Source: Peptococcaceae bacterium
Lineage (GTDB): Bacteria > Bacillota > Peptococcia > Peptococcales > Peptococcaceae
DNA: 7,377 bases
Direction: 5' to 3'
Assembly (NCBI GenBank): GCA_017622155.1
Contig: JAGARS010000110.1
Span: forward strand, 1-7,377
The notes below the pieces were generated by a model. It was not told where the DNA came from. It ran no database searches and saw nothing but the letters and a program-made list of their open reading frames with translations. The position numbers and the translations under genes were made by a program. Of this stretch, positions 1 through 5,165 are shown piece by piece. The number at the start of each line of letters is the position of its first letter. The first letter of the stretch is position 1.

Positions 1-159
1 CTTACTTGCTTGCGTTCTTCGTTTCCGAAAAAACTGTTTGAATTGTCTCAGGTCCGCACTATCCAGTTTCTACTCGATAGTGTTTTCCCTATCATCTGGT
101 TTTGTTCGCTTATTCTTCAACTGTTTAATTTTCAAAGAGCTCCGCCGTCTCGCGACAGC
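1..159 (-). other. rRNA operon leader with boxA-like antitermination sequence (16S gene outside window)
   Basis: Read on the minus strand, 159 to 1 looks like the untranslated leader of an rRNA operon. Just after the probable start site is a hairpin (144-159) with arms GCTGTC and GACGGC and a GCGA tetraloop. It is followed at 121-140 by GCTCTTTGAAAATTAAACAG, which matches the boxA-type motif typical of Firmicutes rRNA leaders (GTTCTTTGAAAACT and variants) and resembles E. coli TGCTCTTTA. Further down, 57-63 and 76-82 form a 7-bp stem with a 12-nt loop. A competing pairing (CCAG/CTGG, 63-66 with 96-99) overlaps it. The 16S gene itself is not in the window. Similar boxA-like motifs also precede 23S genes in rRNA spacers, but the two strong promoters immediately upstream favour the operon start. 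The short open frames here on the plus strand are antisense to this leader and are not considered genes. Confidence 0.8.
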
Positions 160-165
160 TTTTAT

Positions 166-194
166 ATATTACCACATCACCATCTCCCTGTCAA
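166..194 (-). promoter_or_regulatory. rRNA operon promoter P2 (proximal)
   Basis: On the minus strand a perfect -35 TTGACA (189-194) is followed by a 17-bp spacer and TAATAT (166-171) as -10. The start site would fall about at 159, just before the leader hairpin. The stretch upstream of the -35 (195-230) is very A+T-rich, as expected of an UP element. The -10 is imperfect, and TATATA slightly further on is an alternative with a poorer spacer. Confidence 0.75.
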
Positions 195-234
195 CACCTT
201 TTTTATTTTATTTTCAAAAATAATTTTTGGTGCA

Positions 235-248
235 TCAGCGAGCGCTGA
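235..248. repeat. inverted repeat between the tandem rRNA promoters
   Basis: TCAGCG and CGCTGA are perfect 6-bp arms separated by 2 bp. The repeat lies about 12 bp downstream of the P1 -10 and 41 bp upstream of the P2 -35, so it covers the first transcribed bases of P1. It could be a short hairpin in the P1 transcript or a protein site. Its function is unknown. Confidence 0.4.
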
Positions 249-259
249 CGGTGATTGTT

Positions 260-288
260 ATTCTATCACTTACTCTCTCTCTTGTCAA
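260..288 (-). promoter_or_regulatory. rRNA operon promoter P1 (distal)
   Basis: On the minus strand TTGACA (283-288), a 17-bp spacer and TAGAAT (260-265) make a near-consensus sigma-A promoter. It lies about 94 bp upstream of a second promoter with the same -35 and spacer length. Tandem promoters of this kind are usual for Firmicutes rRNA operons. The A- and T-tract-rich DNA at about 289-325 could act as an UP element. Confidence 0.78.
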
Positions 289-420
289 CATCAAATTTTA
301 ACTTTTTTGTTTTTATTTCAATCGTACGTTCAACCATAGTTCTATATGAGTTATCATTTTCGGACACACTGATTTTTACAATATTTATTATTATATTGAA
401 CAAAAATATACGCTTCTATA

Positions 421-454
421 CAAAAACAGCAGATAGAGAAGCCTCTATCTGCTG
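421..454 (-). terminator. rho-independent terminator of trxB
   Basis: A perfect 12-bp stem (arms 427-438 and 443-454) with a 4-nt loop is followed, on the minus strand, by TTTTTG. It lies 29 bp past the trxB stop and upstream of the rRNA promoters that run the same way, so it should insulate them from trxB readthrough. Confidence 0.9.
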
Positions 455-482
455 TGAAATATACAAAATGTACAGAAAATTC

Positions 483-1694
483 TTACATCTGAGCAGCTAA
501 ATCCTGATCCAGAGCGATTTCACGAACCAGTTCGCCTTTGTTCAGTTCAATTACGCAAGCTGTTTTTTCAGCGTTAACAACAACGCCATATTTTTTAGCC
601 CAGCCTTTTTTACGTGTGATATCGATTTCCATGAATTTGTATTTGTTCCCAGCTTCACGGTTAGCAGCGTCAACTTTATTCAGTTTGTCTAAGCTGTCGC
701 CGAATTCTGGAGTCCAGAAGCCCATCAGTACAGGTTTTTCGGATTCTACAACAGTTTCCTGGAAGTCACGCTGTTCTTCGATGTAGCGTTCAGCAGCAGT
801 AGCAGCTACAGCACCGTCGCCGATAGCTGTGGATACCTGACGCAGATATTTTGCACGTACGTCACCTACAGCGAATACGCCCGGTACATCTGTTTCCATC
901 ATTTCATTGGTGTGAACCCAGCCACGGCCATCTAATTCCATCTGACCTTTTACGCATTCTGTACCTGGTACCATACCAACGAAGAAGAATACATAGCCGC
1001 ATGCGAAATCAGTAATTTCACCAGTTTTTGTGTTTTTAATTTTAACACCTGTTACTTCGCCGTCGCCTTCAATAGCATCCAGTACAGAATTCCATACAAA
1101 GTTCATTTTTGGATGAGCGAATGCTCTTTCAGCAGCCTGTTTGTTGCAGTCTAAGTGACCTTCTTCATGCAGAACAATTACAGTAACGCTTTTTGCAAAT
1201 TTTGCAATAAACATACCTTCTTCGATAGCCTGGTCACCACTACCTACAACTACTACATCCTGACCTTCTGTAAATTCAGCATCGCATGTTGCGCAGTAAG
1301 CAACACCCATACCCTGCAGTTCACGTTCACCAGGGATACCCAGTACGCGAGCTTCAGTACCAGTAGCTACGATAACAGCTTTTGCCTGGTATTCATTTTT
1401 TCTTGTTTTAACGATTTTGATATCGCCTGTGAAGTCAACGGATTTAACTTCTTCTTTTTTCACTTCTACGCCGAAGTTCTGTGCATGTTCAGCCATATCG
1501 TTCATTAAATCCGGACCTGTTGTTTCTTTGTAACCAGGATAGTTAACGATTTCTCTTGTTGTGAACGCACGGCCACCCAGAGAACCTTTTTCCAGAATTA
1601 ATGTTTTCATTTTTGCACGGCCACCATAGATACCAGCACTTAAACCAGCAGGGCCGCCACCGATAATAATCAGATCATACAAATTTTCAGACAT
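483..1694 (-). CDS. trxB: Thioredoxin reductase-like flavoprotein with degenerate C-terminal thioredoxin-like domain
   Basis: This is a 403-residue cytoplasmic flavoprotein of the low-molecular-weight thioredoxin reductase family, which passes electrons through FAD and a CxxC pair to thioredoxin. Seen in the protein: FAD-binding GGGPAG (12-17), redox motif CATC (134-137), second nucleotide-fold motif GSGDQA (151-156), and FAD-contacting GDVR (277-280). From about residue 318 an extra domain of about 85 residues resembles thioredoxin (FWTPEFGDS at 326-334). It has Phe331 and Ser334 where thioredoxin has the two Cys of CGPC, so it cannot do dithiol chemistry at that site. The HRRxxxR NADPH-phosphate motif expected near residue 175 is replaced by LHEEGHLD, so the electron donor is uncertain. 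The start at 1694 is chosen because AGGAGG (1704-1709) precedes it by 9 nt. An in-frame ATG at 1742 has no ribosome site and lies too close to the promoter. Codon use (GGT, CGT, GCT, GAA) suggests high expression. The family call is firm, but the exact substrate and reductant are not known. Confidence 0.9.
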   Translation of the reverse strand: MSENLYDLIIIGGGPAGLSAGIYGGRAKMKTLILEKGSLGGRAFTTREIVNYPGYKETTGPDLMNDMAEHAQNFGVEVKKEEVKSVDFTGDIKIVKTRKNEYQAKAVIVATGTEARVLGIPGERELQGMGVAYCATCDAEFTEGQDVVVVGSGDQAIEEGMFIAKFAKSVTVIVLHEEGHLDCNKQAAERAFAHPKMNFVWNSVLDAIEGDGEVTGVKIKNTKTGEITDFACGYVFFFVGMVPGTECVKGQMELDGRGWVHTNEMMETDVPGVFAVGDVRAKYLRQVSTAIGDGAVAATAAERYIEEQRDFQETVVESEKPVLMGFWTPEFGDSLDKLNKVDAANREAGNKYKFMEIDITRKKGWAKKYGVVVNAEKTACVIELNKGELVREIALDQDLAAQM

Positions 1695-1756
1695 GAGAGA
1701 AAACCTCCTAAAAAATTTTAATGTGTTTCTGCTAAACGACATTATGCAATATCTAC

Positions 1757-1788
1757 ATTATATAACAAAACTCATGAGTTTTCATATA
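1757..1788 (-). promoter_or_regulatory. Probable trxB promoter with palindromic operator candidate
   Basis: On the minus strand TATAAT (1757-1762) is a perfect -10. A 17-bp spacer upstream is the weak -35 ATGAAA (1780-1785). The spacer contains the perfect 16-bp palindrome AAAACTCATGAGTTTT (1767-1782), and TATA lies symmetrically on either side at 1761-1764 and 1785-1788. A regulator bound there would block RNA polymerase. No match to PerR, Rex, Fur or Fnr boxes is recognised. The leader to the trxB ATG is about 55 nt. Confidence 0.6.
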
Positions 1789-1855
1789 ACTTCCTTCTAT
1801 ATGCCCATTCAAGTATTTTATGGCAAGGCTGCACATAAACTAATATACCGTTATT

Positions 1856-3064
1856 CTAGTTTAGAATCGTATGCAGACTTGGGAATATTTCGATGCTTCG
1901 CTTTAAAATACCTTGCATATATGCCATCGCAATCCCGTAATTGGTAAACGGTATGTTTTGGTCAGCCGCACACTTCTGCCGATATTGCATTTCCCGTTCA
2001 TTCAGCATACAGCCGCCACAGTGGATAATCAGCTTGTAAGCCGATAAATCATCCGGAAATTCTGTACCTGACGTAAACCGATACTGCAGCTGTTTACCTG
2101 TTGTTTTTTCTAAAAGTTTCGGCAATTTCACTGTCCCAATATCTCCACATTGACGATGATGTGTACAGCCCTCAGAAATCAAAACCATATCACCATCCTG
2201 TAACGCCTCAATAGCAGCTGCACCATATACAGCGCCTTCCAACTGGCCTTTATAGCGAGCCATTAAAATAGAAAATGATGTCAGTGGGATATCCAGTGGT
2301 GTGTCTTTTGCCACCGGAGCAAATGCCTGACTATCCGTAATCACCAACGCAGGTTTTTTCCCGATGTTTTCCAATGTATGCGCTAATTCTGTTTCTTTCG
2401 TAACAATCGAAACTGCACCTGCATCCAGAATATCACGAATGGTTTGCTGCTGCGGTAAAATCAAACGTCCTTTTGGCGCAGAAGAATCAATCGGTGTTAC
2501 CAGCACGACAAAATCATTTGGCTGAATCAAATCTGCAACAATAAATTTGTTTTTTTCCTCTGTTGCCGCTAATTTACCAATGGCCTCTTTTAACGCCTCA
2601 ATGCCTTCTTTGTTTACAGCACTCACCAGACAAACATGCTCATCGATAGCCAACGCTGATTTATCGGCCAACAAGTCTATTTTGTTATATACAATTAAAT
2701 ATTTCAGCCCTTTTTTCTGAAACAGCGCAACCAACTCCTGTTCTACTTCTGTCATACCCTGCTGGCTGTCTATTACCAGTACTGCTATATCCGTTTTATT
2801 AAGAATCTGTTTGGTTTTCTTTACACGCAATTCGCCCAAAGCACCCTCATCATCAATCCCCGGTGTATCAATAATGACTACCGGTCCAATTGGCAAGAGT
2901 TCCATTGCTTTTGTTACCGGATCGGTTGTGGTCCCTTTTACATCTGACACAACAGCCAGTTCTTGCCCCGTCACAGCGTTGACAATACTGGATTTTCCTG
3001 CATTGCGTTTTCCAAAAAAGCCAATATGAACACGTTCTCCTGATGGTGTTGCATTCAAACTCAT
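1856..3064 (-). CDS. hydF: [FeFe]-hydrogenase H-cluster maturation GTPase HydF
   Basis: HydF is the scaffold on which the 2Fe subcluster of [FeFe]-hydrogenase is assembled with the radical-SAM enzymes HydE and HydG, and from which it is handed to apo-hydrogenase in the cytoplasm. The 402-residue protein is full length for the family. An N-terminal Era/TrmE-like GTPase domain shows G1 GKRNAGKSS (18-26), G3 DTPG (66-69), G4 NKID (127-130) and G5 SAV (148-150). A middle dimerisation region follows. The C-terminal cluster-binding domain has Cys300-Thr-His302 and His348-Cys349-Gly-Gly-Cys352, the ligands expected for its [4Fe-4S] cluster. The start is supported by the family N-terminus and an AGGGGG ribosome site 8 nt upstream. 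hydE, hydG and hydrogenase genes are not in this window. No clear terminator separates it from trxB, 161 bp downstream, so some readthrough is possible. The organism is therefore expected to be a hydrogen-metabolising anaerobe. Confidence 0.97.
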   Translation of the reverse strand: MSLNATPSGERVHIGFFGKRNAGKSSIVNAVTGQELAVVSDVKGTTTDPVTKAMELLPIGPVVIIDTPGIDDEGALGELRVKKTKQILNKTDIAVLVIDSQQGMTEVEQELVALFQKKGLKYLIVYNKIDLLADKSALAIDEHVCLVSAVNKEGIEALKEAIGKLAATEEKNKFIVADLIQPNDFVVLVTPIDSSAPKGRLILPQQQTIRDILDAGAVSIVTKETELAHTLENIGKKPALVITDSQAFAPVAKDTPLDIPLTSFSILMARYKGQLEGAVYGAAAIEALQDGDMVLISEGCTHHRQCGDIGTVKLPKLLEKTTGKQLQYRFTSGTEFPDDLSAYKLIIHCGGCMLNEREMQYRQKCAADQNIPFTNYGIAMAYMQGILKRSIEIFPSLHTILN

Positions 3065-3109
3065 TTCCTAGTCCCCCTATTATCATTTTGATTTATTTTG
3101 TTTTCATTC

Positions 3110-3118
3110 ATCATATCA
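3110..3118 (-). promoter_or_regulatory. Possible extended -10 promoter of hydF
   Basis: On the minus strand TGATATGAT gives a TGn extension followed by a -10 like TATGAT (3110-3115), about 46 bp upstream of the hydF ATG. No good -35 is seen at the right spacing, which extended -10 promoters can tolerate. The call is tentative because the whole spacer is A+T-rich. Confidence 0.4.
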
Positions 3119-3159
3119 CATTTTACCCATTAATCATAACAAAAAAACAAACAATATAC

Positions 3160-3188
3160 TAGACAACACGCAAAAAATAATGTATACT
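3160..3188 (+). promoter_or_regulatory. Promoter of the phosphodiester glycosidase-family gene
   Basis: TAGACA (3160-3165), a 17-bp spacer and TATACT (3183-3188) each match the sigma-A consensus at five of six bases. Transcription would begin near 3195 and give a leader of about 94 nt. It is divergent from the hydF promoter, with about 45 bp between the two. Confidence 0.7.
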
Positions 3189-3194
3189 GTGACT

Positions 3195-3265
3195 GTAACC
3201 ATTTTGTTACTTTTACGATTTACGTTGTCGAATCCGGTGATTCACAGCAGCTCATAAGTAACAAA
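3195..3265 (+). promoter_or_regulatory. Structured 5' leader with nested and alternative inverted repeats
   Basis: TTTGTTACTT (3203-3212) pairs perfectly with AAGTAACAAA (3256-3265), a 10-bp outer stem. Inside it, GAATC (3230-3234) and GATTC (3239-3243) form a hairpin with a CGGT loop, extended by TGT/ACA across a bulged C. The same GTTAC (3206-3210) can instead pair with GTAAC (3195-3199) at the very start of the transcript, so two folds compete. The ribosome site (GAGAGGAG, 3274-3281) is outside the stems, 7 nt before the ATG. It does not match a riboswitch class I recognise. Confidence 0.4.
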
Positions 3266-3288
3266 TTTAGAAAGAGAGGAGTGTTATT

Positions 3289-4728
3289 ATGAAGTTTCCA
3301 CATCGGAACTTGCTCTTAACAGCTACGCTGTTCGCATTTTTATGTGTTCCGATGCCAGCTTTTGCAACACTCGATTCTTTAGCTGTAAATATAGATGACG
3401 CCACTACTGAATATCAAGCCTATTCAGATGACGCATCTATATTTATGACAGCTTCAGACATTGCTTCTGTATTCGAAACTGAATATACACATAATACCGA
3501 AAAAAATGAAATTTCCTATGTTATCGGGAAAACATTATTCGGCAAAAAAGAAGCTGTATTGACGATTGATTCCAACACAATTGTTGTGAATGGGAAAAAA
3601 GTCGTACTGGATGCAGCGCCTGTGTTGTCTGATGATGAAGTATTGGTTCCAATGAATGCAGTTACTGCCATCTGGAACGCTTCTTTCGGTTACAACAGCG
3701 ACGCACTGTATATTCACACAGACGGCAGCGAAATTATCGTGCCGCTGACACCAAAAGTTTTTGTTGAAAAACAAAGTGTCACAATCGGAGAAAAATCTTC
3801 TGTGATTCGATACATTCGCATTCCTGAATCTTCTAAACTGAAAGCTGATGTTGTACTGGCAAACAATCATATTGGTACTACCGAAAAACTAGATGATCTT
3901 GCCGTACGCACTTCTGCCAAAGCAGCAATCAACGGCGGGTTCTTCCAAAGCTTTGACAGCACCAAAGCCCAGGAACCTTACGGGATTCTGATTAAAGACG
4001 GAAAGCTGGTTCATTCCGATAATACCGGAAGTACATTGGGCTTTACGCAGGATGGAAACGTGAAACTTGATATGATTCAAACCATCATCAATATCAAAAT
4101 CGGCAATGCGGCTTATACAGCATCTCTGATGAACCATAGCCCTGCTGCCAACAGCGATTCCATCGCATTGTTCACTTCTGCGTACGGTGACACATTGAGC
4201 TCTACCGGCACAGCGCTGGTCGTACAAAACGGTGTAGTCAGTACCATTTCCGAAAGCAAAACTGTGAACATTCCGGAAGATGGTTGTGTCGTATTGTTTA
4301 CAGGTAAAAAAGCAAAAGATGTAGAAAACTTGCAGAAAAACGATACAGTATCTTACTCTGTATCTTATGTAACTGCAAATCATGCAAAAGCTGACTGGTC
4401 TGATGTACAGACCGCAATCGGTGCAGGTCCGGTTTTAGTAAACAACGGCAAAGTTGTTTGCAATCCTGTGAAAGAAGGCTTTACTGATGAAACAAGCTTC
4501 CAGATTGCCGTTGCACGCAGCGCTATCGGCATTACAGAAGATGGTACCATCCTTCTGGTAGGCGGTGTAAAATGCAGTGCAGAAGAACTGGCCGCTATCA
4601 TGATAGAATTAGGCGCAGTTCAAGCAATCGCAATGGACAGCGGTTCTTCTTCTGGGTTATATAGTGTTACCGAAGAACCAGTCGCTGCTCCAATGAAAGC
4701 AATCAGCAACGCTTTGATTTTCAAATAA
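3289..4728 (+). CDS. Secreted phosphodiester glycosidase-family protein with copper-amine-oxidase-N-like domain
   Basis: The 479-residue exported protein starts with a Sec signal peptide: positive start KFPHR, hydrophobic run about 8-22, and probable cleavage after AFA at 24-26. Residues about 45-145 resemble the copper amine oxidase N-terminal-like domain, a non-catalytic module common in surface proteins of anaerobic Bacillota. From about residue 185 to the end is a phosphodiester glycosidase (NAGPA, DUF2233-type) domain. Its marks are INGGFF (214-219), PYGILIKDGKLV (230-241), GAGPVL (378-383), ARSAIGI (409-415) and MDSGSSS (449-455). Family members cleave sugar phosphodiester bonds (in animals, uncovering mannose 6-phosphate). 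Bacterial members act outside the cell, probably on wall or exopolysaccharide material, but the substrate here is unknown. The usual LDGGGSS motif reads MDSGSSS, with a serine in place of a glycine. GAGAGGAG lies 7 nt before the ATG. The gene stands alone and converges on arsC. Confidence 0.88.
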   Translation: MKFPHRNLLLTATLFAFLCVPMPAFATLDSLAVNIDDATTEYQAYSDDASIFMTASDIASVFETEYTHNTEKNEISYVIGKTLFGKKEAVLTIDSNTIVVNGKKVVLDAAPVLSDDEVLVPMNAVTAIWNASFGYNSDALYIHTDGSEIIVPLTPKVFVEKQSVTIGEKSSVIRYIRIPESSKLKADVVLANNHIGTTEKLDDLAVRTSAKAAINGGFFQSFDSTKAQEPYGILIKDGKLVHSDNTGSTLGFTQDGNVKLDMIQTIINIKIGNAAYTASLMNHSPAANSDSIALFTSAYGDTLSSTGTALVVQNGVVSTISESKTVNIPEDGCVVLFTGKKAKDVENLQKNDTVSYSVSYVTANHAKADWSDVQTAIGAGPVLVNNGKVVCNPVKEGFTDETSFQIAVARSAIGITEDGTILLVGGVKCSAEELAAIMIELGAVQAIAMDSGSSSGLYSVTEEPVAAPMKAISNALIFK

Positions 4729-4740
4729 AACTTCACTAAT

Positions 4741-4790
4741 TACAAAAAGGACTTGATGAAATATCATCAAGTCCTTTCTTCTTTTTGTTT
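4741..4790. terminator. Bidirectional rho-independent terminator
   Basis: A perfect 14-bp stem (arms 4746-4759 and 4764-4777) with loop AATA is followed on the plus strand by a T-rich tail (TTTCTTCTTTTTG). On the minus strand the stem runs into TTTTTGT. It lies between the convergent ends of the phosphodiester glycosidase-family gene and arsC, and can serve both. Confidence 0.92.
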
Positions 4791-4798
4791 TTTACTGC

Positions 4799-5155
4799 TT
4801 ATTTTTGCAGCGCATCATCCCATTTATCTGCTTTAAATCCGGCTAAGACCACACCATCACCAATCAGCAACGGACGTTTTACCAGCATTCCGTCTGAAGC
4901 TAACAATGCAATCTGTTCTTCTTCACTCATTGCCTGTAATTTATCTTTTAACCCAAGTTCTTTATATTTCAAACCGCTTGTATTGAAAAATTTTTTCACC
5001 GGCTGCCCGCTTGTGCCAATCCAGATACGCAGCTCCTCTGCAGTTGGATTCTGCTCCACAATATGACGCGCCTCATACCGCACACCCTGCTCGTCTAGCC
5101 ATTTCTTGGCTTTCTGACAAGTGCTGCATTTTGGATAGTGAATAAATAGATACAT
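4799..5155 (-). CDS. ArsC/Spx family protein (arsenate reductase-like, YusI/YffB type)
   Basis: This is a 118-residue cytoplasmic thioredoxin-fold protein of the ArsC/Spx/YffB family. An N-terminal strand (MYLFIHYP) leads to Cys10-Ser-Thr-Cys13 and the helix QKAKKWLDEQG. Then come FFNTSG (56-61), a Lys/Leu-rich helix, ASDGMLVKRP with Arg94-Pro95, and a GFK near the end. It looks most like the B. subtilis YusI kind, which databases often name arsenate reductase although most have no proven arsenate activity. Spx proper also has a CxxC and binds RNA polymerase, so a regulatory role cannot be excluded. The start at 5155 is chosen because AGGAGG lies 6 nt upstream. An in-frame ATG at 5173 overlaps the end of lepA and would put the ribosome site inside the coding region. 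The gene lies 10 nt after lepA and is almost certainly co-transcribed with it. Confidence 0.88.
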   Translation of the reverse strand: MYLFIHYPKCSTCQKAKKWLDEQGVRYEARHIVEQNPTAEELRIWIGTSGQPVKKFFNTSGLKYKELGLKDKLQAMSEEEQIALLASDGMLVKRPLLIGDGVVLAGFKADKWDDALQK

Positions 5156-5165
5156 CTCTTTCCTC

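Noticed and set aside
57..82. Possible rho-independent terminator in the first 100 bases
   Set aside because: The stem is only 7 bp with a large 12-nt loop and no T-run on the minus strand. It fits better as secondary structure in the rRNA leader.
10..339. Plus-strand open frame of 109 codons, with an overlapping 61-codon frame at 38-223
   Set aside because: They are antisense to the rRNA leader and its promoters, have no ribosome binding site, and encode Phe/Leu/Ser-rich low-complexity protein as expected of chance frames in T-rich DNA.
1695..1742. Longer start for trxB at 1742
   Set aside because: The added 16 residues do not fit the family, there is no ribosome site upstream, and the ATG lies only about 15 bp from the promoter -10, whereas the ATG at 1694 has AGGAGG at good spacing.
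3535..4601. Three minus-strand open frames (3535-3870, 3889-4383, 4380-4601)
   Set aside because: They lie wholly within the phosphodiester glycosidase-family gene on the opposite strand, have no ribosome sites, and show no recognisable domain.
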